Assembly: GCA_029564115.1 (NCBI GenBank) | Contig: JAKQQP010000134.1 | Location: 1-31,321, forward strand | Origin: Candidatus Rifleibacteriota bacterium | GTDB taxonomy: Bacteria; Riflebacteria; Ozemobacteria; Ozemobacterales; Ozemobacteraceae | Length of the DNA stretch: 31,321 nucleotides | Reading direction: 5' to 3' | Shown: in pieces, positions 1 to 7,835 of the stretch | Layout of the letters: each line of letters opens with the position of its first letter | Numbering within the stretch: position 1 is the stretch's first letter | Program-made: the position numbers and the translations under genes | Notes under the pieces: generated by a model | Databases searched by the model: none | The model's input: only the letters and a program-made list of their open reading frames with translations | Told to the model about the DNA's origin: nothing

Positions 1-1373
1 AAAACTTTTTCGGGGTAGTTGCCCGGCCCGATGTTCTCGTCGTATTGCAGCGGCAACCCGCCACCAAAGCGCGGGTACCAGAAAGTCATGATGAAGAAAC
101 GGGCCAGCACATTGCCAAAGATCTGGCGCTTGGCGTGCCCGCCCAGATCTGGTCTGATGCCCATGAGCTTCAAACCACTGGAAAAAGCCATGTAGCCATG
201 CCCGAAGCTTTCGACTTTCTGCCAGAATTCACTGGCGGCACTGCCGGCATTAAAAAAATCTTCGGGCGTATATGACGAATCTTTGAATATTTCGCCGGTT
301 TCGGGCACAACCTCGTTCGAAAAGCCCAGAACGCCCATTTTAGCAATGAGTTTATGCTTGAGCTCGATTTCCTGGCCCATCATTCTGACAAACTGTTCTT
401 TTTTGTTGATGAATACCTGCACGTAATCGAAGCCCTTTTTAACGTCGCCAACCTGAAGGGCTTCTGGTGAAACAAGGAACATCTCGCCGACGCTGGCGGT
501 GAACTCTTCGCCGCTTTCGGCACCATGCGCGTCGGCCGCAGCTTCTCTCGTGTCGCCGGCCAGGTTGAGATACACAGCTTCATCGGAAGGCCCGAGAAAG
601 ACGTTGCCGGCAAGTTTGGGATTTTTGTATTCGTTGTCGTCGAGTGGCGGCAGCAATATGAACGGTCGATATTTGAAGCCGGGCTTGACCCTGATGTTGC
701 GGGCCAGGCTCAGAGCCGCGCTGTCTGGCTCTTCAGGGTGCCTGCCCTCTTTGGTGAACATGATGTTGAGGTGGTCGTTGGGGCCCATCTTGTCGCGGCC
801 CTGTTCTGCGCCGATTTTATCGACCCAGAGCATAAAGTCTTTGAGCACCGGCACCATTTTCATGACCACTGTGAACGGGTATTGCACGCGCAAAACATAC
901 TGGCGCCCATGAAATTTTGCCTTGCAGACGATTTCGAGCAAGCCTTTTTTTTCTTTGCCTCTGAGGTTGTTGGGGCAGTCGAAACCCGTCGGGTAAGGCA
1001 GCGCTTCGGCGTGGGAAAAGACAATCTCAGGCGGCAGCTGCATCTCGACTTTCAGCTCGTCAGAAAGTTTTTTTAGCAGCCCGGCTGGTTTGTAGAAGGC
1101 AGTCGACAGCTTCTGGCGGCCGGGGGCGCCGCGAAAGGCCTGATAAAGCTCTGAGTCAGGGTCATTTATCTGAGCGTTGATCTGCTGCAGCACATCGCCG
1201 ACATAAGATTCGAGAAAATACCTGGTTATCTGGGTGTAATCGCTGAGGGTGAGCAGCTGAGTGTGGCCGGTCATTCGCTTTGACAGCGCCATCACCATGA
1301 CCAGCATAACGCTGATCAGGCCAAGCAGAATGATGGTTATATTACCCTTTTTGCGATGCAGCTTCCAGCTCAT
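1..1373 (-). CDS. Exported/membrane-anchored protein with pilin-assembly-like N-terminus (3' end outside window)
   Basis: Reading the minus strand from the ATG at 1373 gives an uninterrupted frame of about 457 residues that leaves the window at base 1. The N-terminus is MSWKLHRKKGNITIILLGLI, a short basic stretch followed by one hydrophobic helix to about residue 30. This is the layout of PilX/GspK-like pilus-assembly proteins or of an uncleaved signal anchor. The rest is soluble and polar, with no motif I recognise; it includes a hydrophilic acidic part around residues 280-300. It is divergent from the channel gene at 1450, with 76 bases between the starts. No Shine-Dalgarno precedes the ATG, but an extended -10 lies 8 bases upstream. 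Function unknown; the pilus-related idea rests only on the N-terminal layout. Confidence 0.7.
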   Translation of the reverse strand, partial: MSWKLHRKKGNITIILLGLISVMLVMVMALSKRMTGHTQLLTLSDYTQITRYFLESYVGDVLQQINAQINDPDSELYQAFRGAPGRQKLSTAFYKPAGLLKKLSDELKVEMQLPPEIVFSHAEALPYPTGFDCPNNLRGKEKKGLLEIVCKAKFHGRQYVLRVQYPFTVVMKMVPVLKDFMLWVDKIGAEQGRDKMGPNDHLNIMFTKEGRHPEEPDSAALSLARNIRVKPGFKYRPFILLPPLDDNEYKNPKLAGNVFLGPSDEAVYLNLAGDTREAAADAHGAESGEEFTASVGEMFLVSPEALQVGDVKKGFDYVQVFINKKEQFVRMMGQEIELKHKLIAKMGVLGFSNEVVPETGEIFKDSSYTPEDFFNAGSAASEFWQKVESFGHGYMAFSSGLKLMGIRPDLGGHAKRQIFGNVLARFFIMTFWYPRFGGGLPLQYDENIGPGNYPEKV

Positions 1374-1381
1374 AAGCTTTG

Positions 1382-1410
1382 ATTATAACATACCAGCACC
1401 CTGATGTTGA
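1382..1410 (-). promoter_or_regulatory. Extended -10 promoter for the leftward gene, possibly leaderless
   Basis: On the minus strand a TCAACA hexamer (1405-1410) is followed after 17 bases by a perfect TGTTATAAT extended -10 (1382-1390). The expected start point is about 1375, two bases before the ATG at 1373. There is no room for a ribosome binding site, so the mRNA would be nearly leaderless. Seen directly: the motif and spacing. Inferred: promoter activity. Confidence 0.6.
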
Positions 1411-1414
1411 AAGG

Positions 1415-1443
1415 TTGCTTTTGCTTGTCTGATACTCTACAAT
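1415..1443 (+). promoter_or_regulatory. Sigma70-like promoter for the channel-murJ operon, possibly leaderless
   Basis: TTGCTT (1415-1420), a 17-base spacer and TACAAT (1438-1443) lie directly before the ATG at 1450. The standard 7-base distance from the end of the -10 puts +1 on the A of that ATG. No GGAG-like sequence precedes the start. It partly overlaps the divergent promoter region, so the two genes may be regulated together. Confidence 0.5.
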
Positions 1444-1449
1444 CGGGTT

Positions 1450-2886
1450 ATGCACCGCCGTATCAAGTTCAAGTATGAGATAGAGCCAGCTGCCAGATCT
1501 TTTCCCTGGTTGCGATGGCTGTTCGAGTCTGCCAGATTCAATCTGACCCTGATGTTGCTCATTCTGGCGTCTGTGGCGTTGATCATCACCGAAATTTTTG
1601 CACCTCTGGCGCCGCAAACTCTTGAACTGGTGCAGAATATCAATGATGTGCTGACTATGATTTTTGTTCTCGAGCTGGGCCTGCGCTGGCTTATCAGCAC
1701 TTCAACCAGCAGGTATCTTCATGATTTCTGGATAGACATTCTGGCGGTCGCGCCGATGTTGCGAATTTTTCGCGTTGGCCGGGTTCTGCGGCTGCTGCGA
1801 CTTTTTCGTATTTTTTCGCTTGGAAGCAGCGTGCAGCGCCGCTTCACTTTTTTCAGCAAAGTGTTTGCCGGGCGCCTACTCGAATACGGTGTAATTTCAA
1901 GCTTTGCCATTTTTGCGATAATTTTTGGAGCAGTTGGTTTTTCGCAGTTCGAAACCGGTCTTGGTGATGGCATTGCAACGCCGGTCGATGCTTTCTGGAA
2001 GTCTCTGTTTTCGATGATGGCCGGCGAATATGCCGATTTTCCAGTTTCGTTTGGCGGAAAAATGGTTTTTCTGGTTCTTCTAATATTTCAGATGGGCGTT
2101 TTTGCCATGTTAACCGGTACTTTTTCGGCAATCATGTATGACAAACTCAAGGAGAGCGCTATGCACAAGCCGGCAAACCCCGACGATCTCAATAAACACA
2201 TTATAATCTGTGGTTTTAGCGCCAAAGCCGCTATTCTTGCCAGCGAATTTTTGATCGACCCGGCATTCAAGCATTCTGAAATTCTGCTTGTTTCAGAAAA
2301 GGCTTCACTTGAAGATCTGCAGCATCGCAACATCAAAACACACCGTATCAGCGTTCTCAAAGAAGATTTTACCCGCATGGAAACTCTGAAAAAAGCCGGA
2401 GTGGAGCGCGCCATTGCTGCAGTAATTCTCTCTGAAGACGGTGAACACCGAACCACCCAGGATATGGATGCACGCACGATTTTAGCTGCTCTGACTATCG
2501 AGAAACTCAACCCGAAAATTCATACTTCTGCAGAGATTTATAACGAAGAATATGCTTCGCATCTTAAAATGGGCGGGGTCGAAGACGTGGTGATCCAGGG
2601 TGAGGTCTCAGGGAAGCTGCTGGCCCGGGTTGCCATGCACGAAGGTTTGCTTGCTTTTTTCAAAGATCTGCTGTCGCGAGAATCAGGTAATACACTCACT
2701 TTTATCGAGCCGCCCCCTGAAATCGTCGGGCGCACGAGTGACGAGGCCATCGGTGTTTTAAACAAAGAGCTGGGTTTTACAATGGTCGGAATCAAGCCAC
2801 AGAATCGGCCGGTAATAGTTAACCCGCGTGGCCACAAGATCGAAAGCACTGATGAAATACTTGTGATCAACCCGGTATCAGACTGA
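1450..2886 (+). CDS. Six-helix voltage-sensor-type ion channel with C-terminal RCK (TrkA_N/TrkA_C) domains
   Basis: An inner-membrane ion channel subunit of 478 residues. S1 lies near 31-51, S2 near 66-84 and S3 near 93-104. S4 runs 104-121 with arginines at 105, 108, 111, 114, 117 and 120, the every-third-residue pattern of a voltage sensor. S5 is near 146-165, the pore loop near 180-200 and S6 near 205-231. A cytosolic RCK domain starts at HIIICGFSAKA (250-260), resembling the MthK-type CGWS turn, and a TrkA_C-like segment covers about 405-478. The pore loop reads MMAGEYADFP (189-198) where potassium channels have TVGYGD, so GYGD is replaced by EYAD. Selectivity therefore cannot be assumed to be K+. 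The gene ends 3 bases before murJ, so the two are probably one transcript. The ATG at 1450 has no Shine-Dalgarno. Confidence 0.88.
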   Translation: MHRRIKFKYEIEPAARSFPWLRWLFESARFNLTLMLLILASVALIITEIFAPLAPQTLELVQNINDVLTMIFVLELGLRWLISTSTSRYLHDFWIDILAVAPMLRIFRVGRVLRLLRLFRIFSLGSSVQRRFTFFSKVFAGRLLEYGVISSFAIFAIIFGAVGFSQFETGLGDGIATPVDAFWKSLFSMMAGEYADFPVSFGGKMVFLVLLIFQMGVFAMLTGTFSAIMYDKLKESAMHKPANPDDLNKHIIICGFSAKAAILASEFLIDPAFKHSEILLVSEKASLEDLQHRNIKTHRISVLKEDFTRMETLKKAGVERAIAAVILSEDGEHRTTQDMDARTILAALTIEKLNPKIHTSAEIYNEEYASHLKMGGVEDVVIQGEVSGKLLARVAMHEGLLAFFKDLLSRESGNTLTFIEPPPEIVGRTSDEAIGVLNKELGFTMVGIKPQNRPVIVNPRGHKIESTDEILVINPVSD

Positions 2887-2889
2887 AAA

Positions 2890-4512
2890 ATGAGTTCACA
2901 AAGACAGAAACCTTCTATTGCCCGGTCGGCAGCGGTTATGGGTGTGGCCACTTTTTTCAGCCGCATTGCCGGTTTGTTGCGTGAGCAGACTTTTGCTTAC
3001 CTTTTCGGCGCTGGCATCTGGACTGACGCCTTCAATGTCGCTTTCCGCATTCCGAATCTGCTGCGCGATCTGTTTGCCGAAGGGGCGATGAGCGCCGCTT
3101 TTATACCCACTTTTAATGGAGTTCTCGAAAAAGATGGGGCGCAGAAGGCTTTTAAACTGACGAATTTGACATTTTGTGCCATTCTGGTTGTAGTCGGGAC
3201 ACTGACTCTGGTCGGTATTGCCGCCAGCCCTCTATTGGTAAGTACTCTGGCGCCAGAGTTTGCTTCGAACCCCGAAAAATTCGAAATTACGGTGACTATG
3301 ACCCGCATCATGTTTCCATTTTTGCTGGCGGTTTCGTGGGCGGCGATTGCCATGGGCATTCTCAATTCGATGGGCGAGTTTTTCGTGCCGGCGATTGCCC
3401 CTGTTTTTTTGAACCTGGCGATGATTCTGTCGGGCTGGTTGATCTGCCCATACGCTCAGGAATTCGACATGCCGGCCATTACCGGTATGGCAATCGGCGC
3501 AATGATCGGGGGGATGCTGCAATTCGTCGTGCAGCTGCCGGCTTTATTTCGCTTTGGCTACCGCTTCAAATGGCAGCTGAATTTTAAAGACCCTGGCATT
3601 CAGCGCATCATCAAGCTGATCATCCCGGGTACTATCGGCCTGGCAGCGACGCAGGTGAATATTGCAATCAGCACCATTCTAGCTACTTCGCAGGGTGAAG
3701 GTGCTGTCAGCTGGCTTGGCTACGCCTTCAGAGTCATGCAGTTGCCTCTGGGGCTGTTTGGAGTAGCCGTTGCCCAGGCGACTCTGCCGGTGATTTCGCG
3801 GCAGGCAGCTGCCAATGACCGCGATGGCATGGGGCAGACTCTGGCGGGTTCTATCAGATTGTCGTCGTTTATCAATCTTTATGCCTGTTTTGCCATTATT
3901 GCCCTGGCTGAACCGGTCGTGCGCATTCTATTTCAGCATGGTCGATTCACCCCGGCCGATACCCTTGCCACGGCAGTAGCTCTCAAGGCCTATGCGGTCG
4001 GTCTGCTGTTTTATTCGCTGGTCAAGATTCTCGGCCCGGCATTTTATACGCTCGACGAGACTAAAATTCCGGTTATGGCCAGTATGGTTTCCGTTGCCGT
4101 CAATATCGTTCTCAACCTGATTCTGGTGCACCCGTTCGGTTACTGGGGGCTGGCCTTGAGCACTGGTATCGGCGCAATGTTCAATGCCGGTATTCTTTAT
4201 TACAGCCTCGAAAAGCGCCTGGGCAGCTTCAGCAGGTTCTCGCTGCTGCCGGCTTTATTGCGCATTTTTTTCGCAACCATGGCGGCAGGTCTCGTTTCGA
4301 ATCAGGTGTATCGTTATGCTGTGCCCGGTCTGGCGCAGGTTTCGAATCTGTTGGCCATTGGTGGTTTTTTCAATGCGGCTGTTGCCATGACAATAGCTGT
4401 TGGCAGCGGCCTGGTCGGTCTTTTTATCGCTTCACGGCTGTTGAAAATTGCCGAGGCTGATCAGGCCGCCGAAATGCTGTTGCGGCGCCTGCGGCGCCGC
4501 AAAACAGCGTAA
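2890..4512 (+). CDS. murJ: Lipid II flippase MurJ (MviN family)
   Basis: MurJ moves lipid-linked peptidoglycan precursor across the inner membrane. This 540-residue product has the usual family length and many hydrophobic helices. The N-terminal signature is clear: SRIAGLLREQ (near 24-33) and then VAFRIPNLLRDLFAEGAMSA (near 50-69), followed by FIPTF. The C-terminus is arginine-rich (LLRRLRRRK). It starts 3 bases after the channel stop with no clear Shine-Dalgarno, which suggests translational coupling. It is convergent with the redox operon, whose last stop is 8 bases away, and its final codons contain a strong hairpin. Confidence 0.96.
   Translation: MSSQRQKPSIARSAAVMGVATFFSRIAGLLREQTFAYLFGAGIWTDAFNVAFRIPNLLRDLFAEGAMSAAFIPTFNGVLEKDGAQKAFKLTNLTFCAILVVVGTLTLVGIAASPLLVSTLAPEFASNPEKFEITVTMTRIMFPFLLAVSWAAIAMGILNSMGEFFVPAIAPVFLNLAMILSGWLICPYAQEFDMPAITGMAIGAMIGGMLQFVVQLPALFRFGYRFKWQLNFKDPGIQRIIKLIIPGTIGLAATQVNIAISTILATSQGEGAVSWLGYAFRVMQLPLGLFGVAVAQATLPVISRQAAANDRDGMGQTLAGSIRLSSFINLYACFAIIALAEPVVRILFQHGRFTPADTLATAVALKAYAVGLLFYSLVKILGPAFYTLDETKIPVMASMVSVAVNIVLNLILVHPFGYWGLALSTGIGAMFNAGILYYSLEKRLGSFSRFSLLPALLRIFFATMAAGLVSNQVYRYAVPGLAQVSNLLAIGGFFNAAVAMTIAVGSGLVGLFIASRLLKIAEADQAAEMLLRRLRRRKTA
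4480..4502. terminator. Strong GC hairpin in the last codons of murJ
   Basis: TTGCGGCGCC (4480-4489), loop TGC and GGCGCCGCAA (4493-4502) form a perfect 10-bp stem with a 3-base loop. It encodes the RRLRRR end of MurJ. No T tract follows on either strand, so it is not a classical intrinsic terminator. It sits exactly where the rightward murJ transcript and the leftward redox operon meet, so it may mark both 3' ends or block RNase. Confidence 0.5.
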
Positions 4513-4520
4513 TCGACTCA

Positions 4521-5507
4521 TTAACCGGCGTAACCGCCGAAATGGCTCAGATACTGAGCCCGTTCGTAGAGAGCCGGGTTAGAGGTTTTCGCCAGGCTGA
4601 GGCGACCCTTGAAGTCTTCAATGCTCTGGTAACCTTTTTTGTTCATCCATGTTTCGATCTCTTTGAGGATCTCGCCCAGGTAGGCAGGGCCCTTTTTATA
4701 GAAAACCGAAGCCATCTGTACGGCGCTTGCCCCGGCCAACAGCATTTTGATAACGTGAGCGGCGCTGTGAACCCCGGTCGACGCAGCAACCGGGCACTTC
4801 AGCCTGGGGCTGAGAATGCCGGCCCAGCGCAAAGGCAGCAGATATTCGTTTTCGCTGCTGAGGGTGCCGGCTGCGACGACTTTTTCCTTTTCAATATCGA
4901 TATCGGGGCTCGAAAAGCGGTTGAACATGGTTATGCCGGCGGGGTTTTCGCCATCGAGCTCGTGGCAGATCGCTGCCAGGTCAGAAAAATAGCTGCTGAT
5001 CTTTACTGCAACCGGTATTTTGACGCGGCTGCAGACTTCTTTGACCGTATCTAGGTAGAAGCGCCGGGTGTCTTCGGCTTTGCGGGCCGGGTCGAAGGGC
5101 ATGACAAAGAGATTCAGTTCGATGGCATCGGCGCCGGCATCCTGTACCTGCGAGGCGAATTGTATCCAATCACCTTTTGAAATACAGTTGATACTGGCTA
5201 TTACCGGCACTTTGCTTGCTTCTTTGGCTGACCTGATCAGACTACCGTAGCTGGCAAGCACCTGATCGCGAATTTTGTAATCGAAGTAGTCCATGAATTC
5301 ATCGAAATGAGAATCGGTTTTGCTTTGGGCAACTTGATTGTATTCGTTGATGATTTCTTCTTCGAAAACAGATTTGAGAACGATAGCAGCGGCGCCGTTA
5401 TCAGAAAAAGCCCTGATTTTTTCGACGTCGGCAGTCAGACTGCTGCTGGCGATAATCAGAGGATTCTTGAGTTCAAGACCGAAAAATCTGGTTTTCAGGC
5501 TGGTCAT
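4521..5507 (-). CDS. Dihydroorotate dehydrogenase-like flavoprotein (PyrD-like, not a confirmed pyrimidine enzyme)
   Basis: A 328-residue protein with the FMN-binding TIM-barrel layout of the DHOD superfamily: ELKNPLIIASSSLT near the start, PVIASINCISKGDW around 100-114, PVAVKISSY near 168 and ASTGVHSAAHVIKMLLAGAS near 245-265 (phosphate-binding end of the barrel). It resembles the group usually labelled dihydroorotate dehydrogenase-like protein. The expected class 1 active-site segment with catalytic Cys (SCPN type) is replaced by ELNLFVMPFDP, so true DHOD activity is doubtful. It is the last gene of the three-gene redox operon, 13 bases after the NfnB-like gene, with GGGGAAGC as a likely Shine-Dalgarno. 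It may take electrons from the upstream flavoproteins, which is inference from context. Confidence 0.85.
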   Translation of the reverse strand: MTSLKTRFFGLELKNPLIIASSSLTADVEKIRAFSDNGAAAIVLKSVFEEEIINEYNQVAQSKTDSHFDEFMDYFDYKIRDQVLASYGSLIRSAKEASKVPVIASINCISKGDWIQFASQVQDAGADAIELNLFVMPFDPARKAEDTRRFYLDTVKEVCSRVKIPVAVKISSYFSDLAAICHELDGENPAGITMFNRFSSPDIDIEKEKVVAAGTLSSENEYLLPLRWAGILSPRLKCPVAASTGVHSAAHVIKMLLAGASAVQMASVFYKKGPAYLGEILKEIETWMNKKGYQSIEDFKGRLSLAKTSNPALYERAQYLSHFGGYAG

Positions 5508-5520
5508 ATTGCTTCCCCGT

Positions 5521-7008
5521 TTACTGATTGTATTTGTTTTTCAGGTAGTCGTGCATCGAACCGGCGGCTTTACGGCCGTCGCCCATGGCGAGAATAACCG
5601 TGGCGCCACCTCTGACGATGTCGCCGCCGGCGAAAATTTCGGGTATGGAAGACTGCATGGTCTGTTCGTTGACTTCTATCGTGCCCCACTTCGACATTTT
5701 AATGCCGGGCAGACAGGCTGGTATCAGCGGGTTTGGTGATACACCGATGGCAACGATCGCGATGTCGATGTCGATTTCAACAATATCGCCTTCAATTGGC
5801 ACCGGTTTGCGGCGCCCGGAAGCGTCTGGCTCGCCAAGCTGCATGCGCTGCAGTCTTACTTTGGCCACCCTTCCCTCGTTGTTGGCGAGGTATTCGATCG
5901 GGTTGGCCAGGTTCATGAATTCGATGCCTTCTTCTTCGGCATGTTTGATTTCTTCGAGGCGAGCCGGCATTTCATCGCGGGAACGCCGGTAAATGATGAT
6001 CGAGCGGTCGGCACCGAGCCGTTTTGAAGTTCTTACGGCATCCATGGCTGTATTGCCGCCGCCAACGACCGCTACGCATTTGCCGCGCAATACCGGGGTG
6101 TCTGAGTCGGTTTGATGGGCGGCCATCAGATTAACGCGGGTCAGATACTCGTTCGACGACATGACGCCGTTGAGGTTCTCACCCGGAATGTTCATAAAAT
6201 TGGGCAGACCGGCGCCGCTGCCGATAAAGAAAGCTTTGTAGCCGAGTTCTTTGAGGTCTTCGAATGAGGCTGTGCGCCCGACAACAAAGTTTTTTTCGAA
6301 ATTAACGCCCATCTGGCGCAGATTTTCGAGTTCGACATCGACGATGGCGTTTGGCAGCCTGAATTCAGGAATGCCGTATTTGAGAACGCCGCCGATTTCG
6401 TGCAGAGCTTCAAACACGGTAACGTCATAACCCAGTTTGATCATATCGCCGGCAAACGACAGCGAAGCGGGGCCGGAACCAATTGCGGCAACTTTGATGC
6501 CGTTGCGTTTTTCGACCTTCGGCACCTGAATCTTGCCGGATTCGCGCTCATAATCAGCGGCAAATCTTTCGAGGTAACCGATTGCCACAGCTTCTTTTTT
6601 CATTTTCTGGGTGTAGAAGCATCTGGCTTCGCACTGTTTTTCCTGGGGGCAGACGCGGCCGCACACTGCGGGCAGGGCGCTGAATTCTTTGAGAGTCGCG
6701 GCGGCTTCGAGAAATTTGCCGCCTTCGATGTATTTGACGAATTTCGGAATATTGATTCCAACCGGGCAGCCTTCGATGCAGGTCGGGGTAACGCAGTCGA
6801 GGCAGCGGCATGCTTCGCGCCGGGCCTGATCAGCGGTGAGCCCTTTGTTTACTTCGCATATCTGTGATTTAATGCGTTCACATGGCTCTTCTTCGGTCAT
6901 TTTAACGCGTTCGATAGAGGTGCGTTCTTTGCCGGTAAGGTTGTTGCGCAGTTCTACGCGCCAGTCGGCATTTCTTTCCTGTTTGAGAATTTCGCTGTAA
7001 TCGGTCAT
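5521..7008 (-). CDS. NfnB/SudA/GltD-type NAD(P)-dependent FAD/iron-sulfur oxidoreductase
   Basis: A 495-residue member of the glutamate synthase small-subunit-like family. N-terminal cysteines at 67, 69, 72, 77, 81 and at 116, 120, 126, 130 match the iron-sulfur module. An FAD Rossmann motif follows (VAAIGSGPASLSFAG, about 172-186), then an NAD(P) motif (VAVVGGGNTAMDAVR). The C-terminal FAD contact is IFAGGDIVRGGATV. No glutamate synthase large subunit is present. Instead the gene lies 17 bases after an NfnA/SudB-like gene, the arrangement of electron-bifurcating NADH-dependent ferredoxin:NADP+ oxidoreductase (NfnAB) and of SudAB. GAGGAA seven bases before the ATG is a good ribosome site. The role in balancing NADH, NADPH and ferredoxin is inferred from this pairing; automatic pipelines would probably name it gltA/gltD. 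Confidence 0.9.
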   Translation of the reverse strand: MTDYSEILKQERNADWRVELRNNLTGKERTSIERVKMTEEEPCERIKSQICEVNKGLTADQARREACRCLDCVTPTCIEGCPVGINIPKFVKYIEGGKFLEAAATLKEFSALPAVCGRVCPQEKQCEARCFYTQKMKKEAVAIGYLERFAADYERESGKIQVPKVEKRNGIKVAAIGSGPASLSFAGDMIKLGYDVTVFEALHEIGGVLKYGIPEFRLPNAIVDVELENLRQMGVNFEKNFVVGRTASFEDLKELGYKAFFIGSGAGLPNFMNIPGENLNGVMSSNEYLTRVNLMAAHQTDSDTPVLRGKCVAVVGGGNTAMDAVRTSKRLGADRSIIIYRRSRDEMPARLEEIKHAEEEGIEFMNLANPIEYLANNEGRVAKVRLQRMQLGEPDASGRRKPVPIEGDIVEIDIDIAIVAIGVSPNPLIPACLPGIKMSKWGTIEVNEQTMQSSIPEIFAGGDIVRGGATVILAMGDGRKAAGSMHDYLKNKYNQ

Positions 7009-7025
7009 TTGCAGATTCCTCGCGG

Positions 7026-7835
7026 TTATTTCTTTCTGGCCTGGTCTTCTTCGTTCTTGTAAGCGCGCAGGCGCTGCAGCATTTCATCGAAGTCGATCTG
7101 ATGGGCGTTGAATTCGGGGCCGTCGACGCAGGTGAACTTCGTCTCGCCGTTGACCGTGACGCGGCAGGCACCACACATGCCGGTGCCGTCGACCATGATC
7201 GTGTTCAGGCTGACCTGGGTCGGAATCTCGTATTTTTTTGTCAGCTGGGCGGCGAATTTCATCATGATGGCCGGGCCGATGGCAATACATTCGTTGACCT
7301 TTTCACGTTTGATGACTTCTTCGGCGCCATCGGTGATCAGCCCCTTTTTGCCGTAAGAACCGTCGTCGGTCATGACGATCACTTCGTCTGAGTATTCGCG
7401 CATCTCGTTTTCGAGAATCAGCAGGTCTTTGTTGCGGGCGGCGAGAACCGTGATGACGCGGTTACCGGCTTCTTTGAAGGCTTTGACGATCGGGTAAAGC
7501 GGTGCGATACCGACCCCGCCGCCCATGGCCAGAATTGTGCCGGTTTTGTGAACATGGGTTGCCTTGCCCAGCGGGCCAACCAGATCGGTGATACATTCGC
7601 CGGCTTCGAGATTGCAAAGCTTGGCCGAGCTGGCGCCAACGTTTTGAACGATCAGCGTGATCGTGCCTTTTTCAAGATCTGAATCGACGATGGTAAGAGG
7701 TATTCTCTCGCCTTTTTCACCGATTCTGAGAATGACAAAGTTGCCTGGCTTGCGCGATTTCGCAATCATCGGGGCTTCTACGACAAACTTGAATACGAGT
7801 TCAGATAATCTCTGTTTTTCGACAATTTTATTCAT
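7026..7835 (-). CDS. NfnA/SudB-type FAD and [2Fe-2S] subunit (ferredoxin-NADP reductase family)
   Basis: A 269-residue ferredoxin-reductase-fold subunit. ERIPLTIVD (43-51) is the flavin-binding RxPxT-type motif. AMGGGVGIAPLYPIVKAF (103-120) is the NAD(P)-binding segment. The C-terminal iron-sulfur site is D216-G-T-G-M-C221-G-A-C224 with C236. The one-Asp, three-Cys set is what has been described for the SudB/NfnA cluster. It is first in the operon with the NfnB-like and DHOD-like genes, and is expected to act in the cytosol as the NAD-binding half of an NfnAB-like complex. No good Shine-Dalgarno precedes the ATG. TAATTT at 7842-7847 is positioned so that transcription could start on the ATG itself. 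Confidence 0.9.
   Translation of the reverse strand: MNKIVEKQRLSELVFKFVVEAPMIAKSRKPGNFVILRIGEKGERIPLTIVDSDLEKGTITLIVQNVGASSAKLCNLEAGECITDLVGPLGKATHVHKTGTILAMGGGVGIAPLYPIVKAFKEAGNRVITVLAARNKDLLILENEMREYSDEVIVMTDDGSYGKKGLITDGAEEVIKREKVNECIAIGPAIMMKFAAQLTKKYEIPTQVSLNTIMVDGTGMCGACRVTVNGETKFTCVDGPEFNAHQIDFDEMLQRLRAYKNEEDQARKK

Noticed and set aside
525..1076. Plus-strand 183-residue frame
   Set aside because: It is the antisense of the continuous minus-strand gene at 1-1373 and rich in FDxAFFxF text typical of shadow frames.
4521..5507. Pyrimidine-pathway dihydroorotate dehydrogenase (pyrD)
   Set aside because: The NfnA-like neighbour could pass for PyrK, but the catalytic segment with Cys is missing and the operon partner is NfnB-like, so I do not assign pyrD.
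5521..7008. True glutamate synthase small subunit (gltD)
   Set aside because: No large subunit is present, and it is paired with an NfnA/SudB-like gene. The glutamate-synthase name is a family label only.
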